From: Agelaius tricolor
Lineage: Eukaryota > Chordata > Aves > Passeriformes > Icteridae
Direction: 5' to 3'
Assembly: GCA_023055355.1 (NCBI GenBank)
Contig: JALJCS010000001.1
Span: forward strand, 25,295,881-25,359,880
DNA: 64,000 nt
Both the position numbers and the translations under genes were made by a program. Below the pieces are notes generated by a model. The model was given only the letters and a program-made list of their open reading frames with translations. It was not told the DNA's origin and made no database searches. Shown here piece by piece: positions 1 to 12,233 of this stretch (positions are counted from its first letter, which is position 1; the number at the start of each line of letters is the position of its first letter).

Positions 1-589
1 TTAGTGTTAATAATTTATTAAATTGGTTTGTCCTGACACTGCCAACATGTTGGAAATCCCTCAACCATTAAAACATTAACAGAGGCTGTAATACAATGCT
101 CCTTCTGTTCTACGTTTTATTTCAAGACCACATTCTTATGAGCCTGGTTCTGTGGTGTTCCAATATGCTCTCATTAGGACTGCATTAAAAGATGAAATAT
201 GACAAATATTAAAAAGCGTGGGAATATAGAGTAAAGCATGGTGGGTGTACTTTTGTGGGCAACTCTGCTGCAATTAAATTTTCGCAAAGCAAGCCTGTTT
301 TTGCAATATGGGGAAATAAAATTACCAGGCAAGTATTTCACTGAAACAGACCCAATATGTTCAATTGCTTCATCCAACCTCCTAAAATACATAAGCTTGG
401 TTAGAATTTCTACTAAAATGGGAAAGCTGATATTGGACCTGCTTATGTTGAAGTATGCTGTTCAATTATAGAAGAAACAGAGTCCTGTTTGAGAAAGGTA
501 TTAACGCCTTCAGAATATATTGATCAAATTTTTATTTGATAGTTTACATCTGCATTTGAATGGCTGGTGGTAGGAGCTCTCCTGTGTTC

Positions 590-775
590 CACCAGAAACA
601 CCTGTTTTGGCTCACACAGCCTCAGGAATTGCATGTAATGCATTCCATATGAAATCCCATTTAAACAATAACAAGAGTTTGGTTTGTTTTCCAGCTGGAT
701 AGAAGATAATTGAAATGGAGGCTCAGTTTATCCTTTGCAATTTGCTGATAATTTCAGTAATATTAAGTAAGTAAT
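590..775. promoter_or_regulatory. Candidate conserved non-coding element
   Basis: This patch packs several transcription-factor-like words together: tgcatgtaatgca, a 5+3+5 inverted octamer-like motif; cattccat, which is TEAD-like; and aacaataacaa, which is SOX-like. Runs of ATTA/TAAT follow. It has no simple repeats and no transposon look. The call is inference from texture only, since conservation cannot be seen in one sequence. It could equally be ordinary intron. Confidence 0.2.
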
Positions 776-1054
776 TAATTTTTTTCCTCTGCTTGGTAGC
801 CATGTAGGAGCTCCAGCCTTGTCTCAAATGTGTAGACTGGTGTTGCATGTTGCATAAGTAAAACACAGAGATGTTAACAAGTGAAAGGAAAACCTTCATT
901 TCTATATCCCAGTTATGAATATAATTATTGAGAGGTTTTTAAACTTTTGGATTGAACTGTTCTAAAATTATTCATAACAGCTGGACTGGTCACCGGTCAA
1001 CTCTTCTCTTTTTGATACCTGAAAAAACTATGATGGGCACTTTAGTAAAAGCTG

Positions 1055-1077
1055 TATTTTATTTTATTTTATTTTAT
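1055..1077. repeat. (ATTTT)n microsatellite
   Basis: About four and a half copies of the 5-bp unit ATTTT are read directly from the sequence. It is short and of no clear significance beyond possible length polymorphism. Confidence 0.9.
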
Positions 1078-2089
1078 AAGAGGAATTAATCTAACCTAGT
1101 CATACCTGTATGCTTTAAACTCCATGTGTTTTCAAATGAAGGTAAGGCTTGCTAGTTTCTAGGCACTCAGCTGTGTGGAGTAAAGATCTGAAATAACTGA
1201 CCTTGAGTCAGAGGACTGATTTACAGTGAGGTCTATTAGAATGCAAGCTGGCCCTTCTTCCAGTTAGTCTCCACTGATTTCTCCTTTCTGTTATGTACAG
1301 AGTAACTTTATGGAAATGATTACCATAGATCAGCTTTCTGCAGATTTCCAAACTTAAGAACATCATTCCTAATAAACAAACAACGTTGTAAATTCTAATT
1401 TGTTTTAGGATGTAGTATGCCTTGTAAGATGTTGGCAAGAACTTTGCAGCCAGAGTACATCAAAATGTAGAAAATAATCAATTATTTCAACATCAGAAAG
1501 TCATAATCCATCAACTCAATAAATTCCCAAAACATGTGTCAAATACATGGCTGGGGAACAGGATGAGTGCAAGCATTAAATTGTGTCAAATAGACTTACA
1601 CTTGCTTTTTTTTTTTTCTTCTGCTGTTGTTTGGTTGTTTGTCTTTGTAATTGTTTACTAATTATTTGCTGTGTTAATAATGAGAATTGTTGAATGTTCT
1701 GAAACCTCAACAGTTCTACATTTATTAATTACAACACAAAGATAAGAGGAGAAAGTGTGTGATGTGAGACATTTTAATATGAGGCTTCAAATGGCTCCAG
1801 TTCTTGACTAGACTGGGATAAACTAAGACAAGAACTTTTAATAAGTGCCAAGAAATTTCCATCTTATTAAGACCATCCTCAGTTCCTCCTGACAGTATGT
1901 TTGCTATATGTAAATTATCTATGAGTTTTCCCAAATTGTAAACCAAAGGCTGTATTTTTCCTGCACAGAAAAGTTGCACCTGATGTTCATGGTTAATGCA
2001 TTTTATTTGTGGTTGATATATTTCCATACTTCTTTTTCCCAAAGGGTTGGAAAATTTTGAATTAAGTCCATAAACTAATTATTTTCCAT

Positions 2090-2260
2090 TCCAATGTTGT
2101 TTCTTTTGTAATAGAACTCCTGACTCAGTGCTTTTGTAAATGGCCTGCAGTTACACGACCCTGATTGTGGTCTAATGAGGGCTGGAGCGTGCCTCTTAGA
2201 TGATGCTGGAAAATTAAAGGGACCTTTTTCCTCTAGCTTTTCAAACTAATTATTCTTTGA
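2090..2260. promoter_or_regulatory. Candidate conserved non-coding element
   Basis: This complex, non-repetitive patch has two CpGs in otherwise CpG-poor DNA (in cacgac and gagcgtg). It also has words such as gattgtggtctaatgag, ctggaaaattaaag and caaactaattattctttg, which combine RUNX-like, SOX/TCF-like and homeodomain-like cores. It resembles vertebrate non-coding elements in texture only. An alignment to other birds or mammals would settle it. Confidence 0.2.
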
Positions 2261-3088
2261 TTTTACATGAGAACAATCCATATATATATGTTAAAATCCT
2301 TTTCATTCAATGGCACTCTTTTCCTGTCCCCAGCTTTGATGTGGTGCCCATATTTACAAAAAGGCTATGTAAGGAGAACAGTAGCTGATAGATCCCACCA
2401 TGGTCCTAGCAGTTAAACAGTGATTTCAAATACAGTAGTGTGAATGAACTGAAATTCAACAGAGGAAGAAAATCTCTGTTCTGTTCAAAACAAAGCCATG
2501 CCTTTCATGTCCAGTTATTTGTATCCATCTTTTGCTCGTCTTTCCATTATTTAAAGACAGTACAGTTAGTGAGCAAGGGGCCCACAAACACCTCTGACCC
2601 ACTTGTCTGCTTACGTGCTGTGACTCTGGCCTTAATTTGTGTGCCTTTGGTGACTTTGCTTATCCTCCTGTTGCACTGATTCCTTGGAAGATCTCTAAAA
2701 TCAAATATAAGCAAAAGGTGTAGTTTGCTTTCTTCACTGCCTTTCACGGAGAGCTGCAATAAAATGTTGATGCTTCTGACCAGTCACAATGCTAACAAAG
2801 GGAACTATTGGCCAAATATCTGGTTCAAAGCAGTGTGTTAAAATACCACTTCCTTATGGTTAACTTTGTCCAGCATTGTCCTGGAAAATTAAAGAGGCTA
2901 ATGCTCAAGTTCCTCAGCTAAGATATGTAATCTCCAGATCACTGCAACAGAACAAATCCTGTCAGTACTCCTGCTCTGACACGGTTTCCTCTAGAGAAGG
3001 GATTCTTCAGTTATTAGATTAATAAATGTGCACCGTGTAGTTATTGAAAATATTTGTCTGACACTGGAGTCCAAGAGTATGTTGGATG

Positions 3089-3131
3089 AAAAAAAAAAAA
3101 AAACAAACAAACCAAAAAACCCCAACAAACA
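3089..3131. repeat. Poly-A followed by A/C-rich low complexity
   Basis: A run of 15 A (3089-3103) leads into caaacaaacc-type sequence. An aataaa hexamer lies about 65 bp upstream. That spacing is long for a retroposed transcript tail, and no target duplication was seen, so I call it simple sequence rather than a processed copy. Confidence 0.8.
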
Positions 3132-6100
3132 GAACCTTAGAAATGCAAACAGAAGATGAAATTTCACCAACCCAAAGCTAGCAAAATGTTTAACTCTTAG
3201 CTTGCCTCATTGTGAAACATAAAACAAGAGTAGTTCAATACAGAAACTACAACCCTGAACAAGATAAAGCAAGAGCATGGGAAGGTTAGGATAGGATAGA
3301 ATGGACATGGCTCAAGACTGCTCATGAGGTGTTAAATAAGTGACAACATAGAATTAAAAATATCAGCAAGGCCAGACTAAATAATAAATGAGTAATGCAA
3401 GTCAATCTTAGAGAAGATGTATTTAAATGATAGTTTTAAAATCAGAATAGAAAACAACAGGACAGTCAATGATACCTGAAAATAAAAAACCCAGGTTGGA
3501 GAATTAAGATATTGTAATGCGACAACATTAAGTATAAATCTTGTTGTTTGTGACAAATAAAAGTTGTACTTAGCGTGTTGTGCTCCTTGTTTTGTTTTCT
3601 AGTGGAGTAAGGTTATTTATTCCAACCTGTTTTAAATCTGGGTTCATAAGTACATCTCTAGGTTTATGGGTTTCTAGATGTGAATTTAGCTGCATAATCA
3701 GTACAAATTCAACTGGCAAGACATATCGATGTCTGTGAATCAGTATCAATGTCTGTATTACAACAGTTCCCTTGCCAAATAGGTTATTTAACATTTCTAA
3801 ATGCAAATATTGGATGTTTTATTGCTCACAAAGCCTTCAAGTTGTTTGGGTCAGTCTTTTGTGGTTTTGTGCTTTTTTTTTTTCCTGACTTGCTCCCATT
3901 AATAAGTTTTACATCGAGAGCTAGACAGAAAAAATAGAAATGTAGCTGCTGAGTATTTCCTTACCCATATTCATGCAAATTCTCCAGAGAGTAGTGTCTT
4001 TCTTTTTAAACTCTGATTAAACCTATCCTTGCCAATGGAGGCAGAAAGAGCCAAGGCAGAGAAGAATCCACAATTTTACTCTGTTTCTTCATAAAGATTC
4101 GTGTCTGATAGCTGGTATGGTGCAGTTACATGAATATATCTTGCAGAGCTCAGGAATGAAAGCTGTTCCACAAACAGTCAATATTTAGCTATGATTATTT
4201 AACTTGCACTGGAATTGCATGGGCATCTTTAACAGGAAAGAATGAACTTTGTCCTTGATTGTAAAGATGTTATCTTTATTAGAAGATCCCTGGAGCTGTG
4301 GTGCATCTATGCACCTGTCCTTTCATATGCAGTTGCATTTTACCTGTTAGAAAGCTTTGTAACATCAGCAAACAATTTTGTTGCTTCTTTTGGTTTGTTT
4401 CTTGCTGTTTTGGTTTTTTCCAATTTTTTTTAATTACTTTACAGCCTTTTCTTCCTCCCCCTTACTCCAACTCACAACTGTGAATCACTTCCTGATGCCC
4501 CAGCTAAAGGAAGTTTCTTCAGAGATATAACATCAGGTGATTTATGCATTTCTTTCTGGTATAATAAATACAGGGAACCATTCAGCATAATTATTGAACT
4601 AGCCAAATATTTATTTTAGATATATTGTAGTTTGTATTGCTCTATGGCACATTAGACAAAGTCTATATTGTGAGAGCAGCTAGAATCTGGCGGCTGCTTT
4701 CATCCCAACCCCAGTCAGACTTTTATCACAAACCTCTCCAGGGAGGTGAGGCTTAACACTCCCAGGAGAAATGACAGAAAACATTTTTTATTATTGCTCT
4801 GGCAGGAGTCTAATGGAAGGTGGATTTTTACTGGTACAGGTGTTGACAGCACTGCATCCTGCATCCTTTCTGGAGCAGTTGATTGTGCTAGAAGGTACTT
4901 CTTACTGCATTAACTGCCTTACAGGCACCAGGGTGTCTGTTTTGCCTCACTTTTGCATTATGGAATTGTGCTACTTAGAGGAAAATAATTCCTTGCAAGC
5001 AGCGAGGTTGCAGCCACATCCTCTCTCCCAGCGGAGCACGAGCTCAAGGACAGAGCCAGTCTGTGGGCTGGGCAGAGCAGCCCATGGAGGAAAGTTTCTG
5101 CAGCTCCTTCTGCTGTTCCTGTCTGCAGGGCTCTGGTGGGTGCCACTGAATTGTGAAAACTCACTGGTGGAAACTTGAAAGCAAAGTTGTTCTCCCATAT
5201 AGATGTTGTCATTTATGTGAAGAGGCCTGCACGCTGCAAACTTGGGAGCACCACAGCTATCTTAATCTGCACTGATGATGTGTTTGGACTGATCCATCCT
5301 TGTGTTTCAGAGCACTTTGGAAAAAAGATCACAGGGTGTTTTCTGCCTTGGGTTAGAAGGCACAAATAGGAAAACAGTGTTGCTACAGAATTATAGGGCA
5401 AGGGAGAGAAGCTGGGACGAAACCTGTCTCCTGACCTTTGTGGTGCTTTCAGAGTATCCCAATGTGATTAAAAAAATACAGTTGTTCACATTGGTTTTGC
5501 CTAAATTGCTTAAATTTATGCAAAGCAAGTACATAAATACTTTTTTTTTTTTACATGTTGTCACCACAGGCATGCCATTGTAACCCAATTATTAACACTT
5601 CTAAAAAAGAAACATTATATTATTTTGCATATGTGCAAGAGAATTTTCCTGCTCTGGCAACAAGTTGAGAAGTGGGTGAGGGGCGGGAAAAGGATTGCAG
5701 GGTAATCCTTTAAAATGAATGCAAATGTAATGGTGAAATGTATTTTAACAGAAGAAAGCGTGCAGAGTTATAGTCTCACAGCAAGAAATAAACATTGTAA
5801 TCATAAACAAATGTAACATTGAGAACAGAAGACAGTGATTTTATTGTATTGACATAGGATGCTTGGGCAACAATGAAGGACTTGTTCTCTTAGGACACAC
5901 TGGCATGAGGGCCCTCTCTGGGGCCATTGCTTCCAGATAATGTGTGTGAGAGCTTGGATTATAAAATATCTAGGAATGTCACAGCCAAGGAGAAGGCTTG
6001 CTTTGAGGGGAAAGTGGAGAACCTCTTCACAATAGGGCCTGAGAGCGAATGTTCTCAAGAACTCTGGAAACCAAAACAGCACTGAGGCCTGCCCTGCCTT

Positions 6101-7489
6101 TCACAGAAATTGAAATGCTTTTTTACACTCTTCAGAGCGTTACCTATATGTGGCATTTTGGTTTAGAACCCAAAGCCAGCTCTGCAGATTTATGCAAACT
6201 GATGAGACAAATTGATATGTCTTCATGTGACACCGTGTCCTGTCCTCATGTGTCAGGTGTCTGCTTTCTGTGCCACAGGCTTAGATTCCATCAGATTCCT
6301 CACACAGATCCTAGGGGATTGTTTCTAAATCTGGATCTCAGTGGGAAATATTTCCTGCAAAAGAAGCTATCCTGGAGGGAGACTTTTGTTGTGGACTTAT
6401 GGACACAATCTGGATGGCACAACAGACAGTGCTGTGTAAGAATGTGGGAAAAGCCTTTGCCCTCCAAGAGTCATAAGTTTTTCAATTAAGCCAAATCAGT
6501 ATACTTGCAACGGAATACTTGTTCTTTTTCTTTATTTCTTTTTCTTTCTGTTCACCATATATTATTCATACTTTTTTTTTTTTTTTTGATAGCCTGACTG
6601 CTGGTGAGTTCATAGTGAAATAGGACAGAGCTCCTTCCCATGGGTTTTTCAGCCCTGTATATTTAGAAAGGGAAAGAGTGGCAAAAAGGTGATATCATTT
6701 TCATTTTTATGGGAGGGAAGCAAGACAGAGAAAAACAAAATATCTTGACCAAGTTTCTTTAGTGTTTTTGTGAAAAACTGGGTACTATAGAAAAATCTCC
6801 AAGTCCTGTGCAGTGTCTATTTAATGCATGGTTTGTATGTGCTTTGAGAGTATCTTCTAACTCTTCACTTGTTTGTTTAGAATCCAGACTCATTCTAAAG
6901 AAACCTCTTGTTTTGTTGAGATCAGATTGCAGATGCTGGATACAAACGTAACATGAAGCTCAGATCCCGTTTGGGTTTTTTGTTTGTTTGCTTGTTTTTA
7001 GTTCTAATGCTAGGAGGCTTTTAGGGATGTAAAAAAACAAAAGCAAACATACACACAGAAAAATAAAACCAACTCAGAGTTGTTGTTCTCCAGTGCAAGC
7101 ATAACGAGGGGATGTCTCTCTTCTGGCAGTACAAGGTAAAAAAACAAAGCCTGCACCTCCCTTTTCTTGTAAGGTGTTTGAAGCAGTGCCCATGAAGGAA
7201 AAACTCCCATTTGAGAAAATACAACCACAGGAAATTTTTGTGCATTGATAGAATGTACAACACATTCTGGGTCATATCTGCAAAGCAATAACCCTTCTTA
7301 ATGACCTGCTGGCATATGGGGTAGAGAGAAGCATCTAAAAGTTGATGTTTTGTTGTTGATACTGTTAAGATCAGGGCCTATTTCTTATGAGGCACTTTGC
7401 TAATAGAGCTGAGCAGCCTTGCAGCAGCTCCCTCAGTCAGGGAATAACTCATCCTTGGAAGCTGTCTGGTCCCACAGACATGTTTAGAG
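3132..7489. other. Non-coding DNA, no gene seen
   Basis: The longest open frames here (4771-5178 and 6049-6489, both +, 135 and 146 codons) have no recognisable domain, signal peptide or splice context and look like chance. Around 4990-5160 the sequence becomes more GC-rich without CpG enrichment. T-runs lie at 5541-5552 and 6572-6587, the second preceded by a C/T-rich tract. A 12-bp near-duplicate (atcgatgtctgt / atcaatgtctgt) sits 20 bp apart at 3725 and 3745. Nothing else is supportable. Confidence 0.7.
6572..6587. repeat. Poly-T run (16 T)
   Basis: An uninterrupted run of 16 T follows a T/C-rich tract from about 6511. It is simple sequence read directly. No adjacent AG acceptor supports a splice role. 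Confidence 0.9.
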
Positions 7490-7835
7490 CACATCCAACT
7501 TTGAAATTAGATCCAGCTACAAAGATAACTTGGGCTGCTCGGGGCTCTGTCCAGTTAGGTTTTAAACACCTGCAAAAATGGAGACTCCTTGTCCCCCTGC
7601 ACACCTGTTCCAGTCTGTGACCACTCTAGTGATGAAAAAAAGTTCCCAATACCTAACTGGAATTTCCTTGGTTGCAGCCTGTGTTTATTGCCTCTTTCCT
7701 GTGCACCTCCAGAAGTTTGGCTCTGTCTTCTTTAGAAGCACATGTTATATAGATGAAAAAAATCACAAGATCTTATTTTGCCTTCTCAAGTCAGGACAAA
7801 TCCAGTTCTCTCAGTCTCTCACCTTGTGCTCCAAA
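7490..7835 (-). mobile_element. CR1 LINE fragment (3' region), minus strand
   Basis: The plus strand shows the reverse complement of the CR1 3' region, in the expected order. Words seen are acatccaactttgaa (about 7491), gggctgctcggggc (7532), ccagttaggtttt, aatggagactcc (7577), cacctgttccagt (7601), ccactctagtgatgaa, then attgcctctttcctgtgcac (7688) and ggctctgtcttcttta (7719). Next come ccttctcaag and agttctctcagtctctcacc (about 7780-7822). CR1 is the dominant LINE of birds. The terminal octamer repeat at the 3' end is not present and many substitutions have accumulated, so this is an old 5'- and 3'-truncated dead copy. Open frames across it (7578-7964) do not encode the element's proteins. 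The consensus match is from memory. The exact ends are uncertain by tens of bases. Confidence 0.85.
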
Positions 7836-9055
7836 TACCACAAAGTCAGCAGACTGGTCCCTTCATCCAAAGCAAAAACTCAAATTAATTTGCAGCAGAT
7901 ATGTTTCGGCCTTCAAAGCATCAGTGAAGGCCAGACACGTGGGGTAAGTTATTTCCATGTTTGAAGGGAAATGTGCTGGCACAGACACAAGATACCTTGT
8001 TGCTAATGTAACTTTTGGCAGGTATGTTCACTCAGACAAGTTTCTTAGATGCCAAAAGCAAAGCACAGTGTAACCTATATTTCTCACATGTGGCCTCACA
8101 AACAGCCCTGTGTTCAAAGTTCCAGTCAGCCTTGGTTTTTCTCCTGCCACATGGCAATGCATATCTGAGAAGAAAATTCAGCAAGCTATTTGCAAAAATA
8201 AATAATTTTTGAGTACTCATGTAACTTCTGACTATAATTTCAATTTAGTTGTATGAATGCCCAGAACTATTCCTTTTATTCCAAAATATTCAGAAATATT
8301 TGAAAGAAAGAAATATATGTATGGTTTGAATTAGTTTGCAGTATGATTCTTCACTGACTTCCTTGATAAAATTGATTTCAGCCTATAAAAATCCTTTCTG
8401 GACCTTGTCTGTCACCAACTTTTATCTCCTTTGCTCCATTGTAACCTGTCCTCATTGCAAACAAGGTTTCAAAGACATTGTGATGACAGATTGAATGTCC
8501 AAACAGAGAAAACAAAACCGAATTGTGTAGGAAGTTTACCTTGTGGGGGTTTTTAGGTGGATTTTTTCCCCCCCTCACAGTGTCAAATGGGTCTTTAATT
8601 GAATGAATTTAATTGTTGTAAATAGTTTCCTTCCTATATGCCCTGCTGGCTGTCTTGGTAATGTTTCTCTAGTTGGTGCTTTCATGCCAGGTGGTGTTGG
8701 GAAGTGCTTTCTCAGGCAATCTGCCAACAAAACACCTTCTTAGATGTGACTGGCTGGGGGTTTTTGTGAGCTGTGCACACATCTCTGCAGCTATGCTGGC
8801 CAACAGACTGTCATTACTGTATCTATATAGCATCTCCAAACTCACTGTGCCCTATTTGCAATTGCTATTAACACAGTTGCTTAGAATTGCCATTGGGGAA
8901 AAGGAAGATCACATGTTTCTCTTGCTGGTTATCTTGGCACCATCTTGATTTGTTTCCCCCCAAACTGTAATATTTGAAAGCAATTTTTAGTAAGATTCAT
9001 CTTCTAGTTTTGGACTTAGTGACTGTTCTGGAGTGCTTTATCACCTTATTGTATT

Positions 9056-9103
9056 CCAGTATTTCCATACTGGACTTTGACTACTTTGAGTAGTCAAGAG
9101 TCC
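9056..9103. repeat. Two adjoining inverted repeats (hairpins)
   Basis: The first hairpin is ccagtat-ttcc-atactgg (9056-9073), with 7-bp perfect arms. The second overlaps its end: ggact-ttgactact-ttg-agtagtcaa-g-agtcc (9072-9103), with 14 paired bases, one bulged base and a 3-base loop. Both are read directly. Function is unknown. A MITE remnant or a cruciform-prone site are possible readings. Confidence 0.85.
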
Positions 9104-10090
9104 TAGAGCACAGGATCAGATCATGAATCTAGTGGCTTTATCTCCTTACTTGATTGCTATCTGTACAATTTTTGCCTTTCCTTTTCCATTGTAATGGAAA
9201 TATAATGAATGATTATTCATTAAAATAAATTATTTCCTGTGCAAATACTTCAAGGATATTTCAGATATCTATTCCTCTGTAGAAATTGTTTCAGCAGCAA
9301 ATCACCAACAGGTGTTCTTCACTCAATTGAGAACATTGTGGTGTTTGCATTTAAACTATTTCTTTCTTTAATTTATATAGTTGTGTGCTACATGTCAAAA
9401 ATTCTTATTCAAGCTGAAATGCGTCTACTTCTCTCCTGTTACATACTGAACCTAGTAATCCATCAAAGACAGAAACTGATTGACTTATCATGTTCTTTTC
9501 CTTGCTCTTATCACTGTTATATTCCAGTGGTTGAAAGTTTGCTCTATCATGTGCTCTAGAACCTTTCCAGGACTTGAGTGGGTTGTGATTTCAACAACTA
9601 CTCTGTGATTCCTTCTTCCTCTTTTCTTCTTGTTCCTGTCCTCTGTATACTCTCAAAGGTTTAAACACCACTTTGATTAGTTCCTGAATTGGTCAAGACC
9701 AGATTTCATTAAACCTTTTTCATTTGGAGATATCTTTCTTGTCTGAATAATCCATATATCTTCTCTCTCCTGGTCAGCATTTATTTCTTTTGGCACCTAC
9801 AGTGATAAAAATAATTCTTTTAGTAAGAATTACAGGTCTAAAATGCAGACTATCAAAAGTAGTTGTCGTTGCTCTAAAAATGATGGTGTTTATCCTATTT
9901 TTAGAAGAACTGCTGCAGTGACTTGCCTGATACTTCAAAACTGGTCAATGGTAAAGGAATAGTGCCTGGAAATTTTTTACTCTTTCTTATGATATTCAGC
10001 ACTCAGAGCCTTCATGATGGGTCAGGACTCAGCTGTGCTAAAACTTGTGCAAGCAAGATGATCCTGTCCCAGAGCAAGTCATGGGAAAAA

Positions 10091-10110
10091 TATATGATAA
10101 TATATGATAA
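10091..10110. repeat. Tandem decamer, two copies
   Basis: tatatgataa is repeated twice without a gap. The duplication is perfect but short, and looks like recent replication slippage. Confidence 0.9.
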
Positions 10111-11804
10111 GAGGCATCAATGCTGATAGACAAACAGGAACACTGCAGGAAAACCTGGAAGATATCAATAGTTTGTAAGAGATGCACACAAAAAAAAGAA
10201 AGTCACCCTAAATTCTCCTCTCAGCAGTTCCTAAAAGAATATTCTGTTAGTGTGTGAGATCAACATGTTCTTGCTGATGCTGACTCTTTAAGAGGAACAT
10301 GAGCAAATTGATGCTGTTGAAACAGCAGTTACTGAGTTTGACCAATTGAAATTTCTCTTCAAGCATTGTTACAAACAAAATGACCATTTCAGACTGTCCT
10401 CAGCCTCATTGTGCACAATCTGCAAGCATGGTATCCCATCAGCCTTTCAAAGAGAATTAGAAATATAGTGTTCCTTCTCCTATATTGTGAAAGGACTCAG
10501 AAGGAAATGTAATGTTGGTAGAACATCTCAAGTGTCTGTAAAGAATTCAGCATTCAAAGTCACAAACAGACCTAGAAGCAAGCTCAGATTGCTAATATCT
10601 CTACATTTCTGCAGGCTGTTGAGTAGGTTTGTGTTTTCATCATGCACATTTTGATTCATATTCAGGATTCACCTGTCTAAAAGGAATGTACTGAGCTTAT
10701 ACATGCACAGTGGATACATACAAGTCTTACTAGACAGCCTCTATTTCATGCCATGTGTGTTTGAAGCACTCTGACATGATTTGGGAATGTGTAACATAGA
10801 TGAATCCAGGGTAAAGGAGAACCCAAAGACTTTATTGTTATCTTGATGGGGTAACTACTAAATTTGTCTTCCTTGTAATGGCACTTGAAACTGGCAATTA
10901 AAAAAAACTTTTATAGAGTTGGGGGGCGGTTGTTGTTTATTTGATTGGTTGGTTGGTTTGGGATCAGTTTGGGTTTTTGCCCTATTTTTGGTTTACTGAA
11001 GTAAATCTAGGAATATATGAGCTGAGTTTGAGGAACTATCCTCCATCTCACCCTTCATAATTCTGTAGAGCTGGTGAGGACATGGGAATTATCTGCTCAA
11101 ATTGAGGAGAAAGAGGTAAGATGGTGAGGGCTCCTAGTGAAAAGATTGGTTGAGTTATTGCCAGGAAGACAGGCTGAGATATCTGAACACACACTTATTA
11201 TTTTAGGGGTGTGTATATATAGGCTAGTGATGTCAGATTGCATGGATGTACATGTAGCTCATTACATGATGCTATAATCTTTCCAGTATATGAAAATCTG
11301 GAAGGGAGCTCGCAGAGAAGAGAACAGTGTAGTTTCCTACATGTTGATTGGTTTTCAAAGTAAAATCTTGGATTACATGATTCAAATCAGTGTTCATTTT
11401 TTAAAGAAAGTCTCCATTACACAAATATGTGGGAAATGTATAGAAACTAGACAAGGTAGATATGTTGTGCATTTATATCAGTGGACAATTTGATGCTGTG
11501 GGTTTATGTAGTATACTTTTACCTTATAGTTTTGTGAAATTTTTATATCATCCATGGATCAGTTGAATTTCAAACTGATTTTGACATTTTCACACTGTGA
11601 AAGCAGGCAGAATTTGACGTAAGGATTTCTGTATCTTGTGCACCTCTTTTTAGACATCAACTATGCTCATCCTCTGACAGTAGATGATTTCTAGAATGGC
11701 ACTCAAGCCTGCAAATAAAATGAAGAATATCCCTTGTGTGCATTTTGAAGTGCAGGTTTGGAAACTTGTTAAACCCAGTGTTTGGCAACACCGTCTCTGT
11801 GTTT

Positions 11805-11842
11805 GATTATTTGAGACAGATTATTTGAGTTGATTATTTGAG
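11805..11842. repeat. Triplicated 11-mer gattatttgag
   Basis: Three exact copies of gattatttgag start at 11805, 11819 and 11832, separated by 3 and 2 bases. The spacing of 13-14 bp suggests local duplication. No other elements accompany it. Confidence 0.9.
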
Positions 11843-12198
11843 TTCCCAGCCTGGGAGTCCCTGACTAGAACCAAACCTGCAGATGGGTGCCTTCAGCCCT
11901 GGAGTTCCCTACTGTGTCTGAGGGACTGATCTGAATGAAGATACAGGGCCCTCCTGGGCTCAGCCAAATGTCCATTTAAACCAGGATTCTTCCTATGAAT
12001 TTTCTCTTTCCCAGCCAAGAAATTTACAGCCAGCTAACTTTAGTTGTTTCTTAGACATGTGAACACAAATTTCGTGTTTAGCCTCTTTTTAATGTGGAAA
12101 TGAAATTTCATTCTTTGCGTTTCTGATCAACTTTACAATTGATATAGAGAAAATATATTTAAAATATCAACTCATCACAATCAAAGGCTCAGAACAGA

Positions 12199-12233
12199 GG
12201 TCACATGTGTGGCTGCCACACATGTACGTGACC
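12199..12233. repeat. Near-perfect inverted repeat with AGGTCA-like ends
   Basis: ggtcac-atgtgtggc-t-gccacacat-gtac-gtgacc gives 15 paired bases around a single central base, with a 4-base bulge on the right arm. The outer arms read as inverted AGGTCA/TGACC half-sites, the core of nuclear receptor sites, and the inner arms contain CACATGTG, an E-box. The structure is seen directly. A regulatory role is inference. Confidence 0.85.

Larger units (their letters stand above)
1..3080. other. Non-coding DNA, no gene seen
   Basis: No open frame here exceeds about 105 codons, and none resembles a protein I know. The stretch is AT-rich and contains a pentanucleotide repeat (1055-1077), a 12-T run (1606-1617) and two motif-dense patches listed separately (590-775, 2090-2260). 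The string ctggaaaattaaag occurs at about 2208 and again near 2880, with no wider similarity between the two places. I see no promoter or transposon. Intronic or intergenic status cannot be decided from the sequence. Confidence 0.7.

Noticed and set aside
3000..3103. Processed retrocopy ending in poly-A with an upstream aataaa
   Set aside because: The hexamer-to-tail distance is too long, and there is no gene-like body and no target duplication.
6049..6489. 146-codon frame, +
   Set aside because: No recognisable protein features, and surrounded by ordinary non-coding sequence.
7578..7964. 128-codon frame, +
   Set aside because: It lies across an antisense CR1 fragment, so it is a by-product of the element and not a gene.
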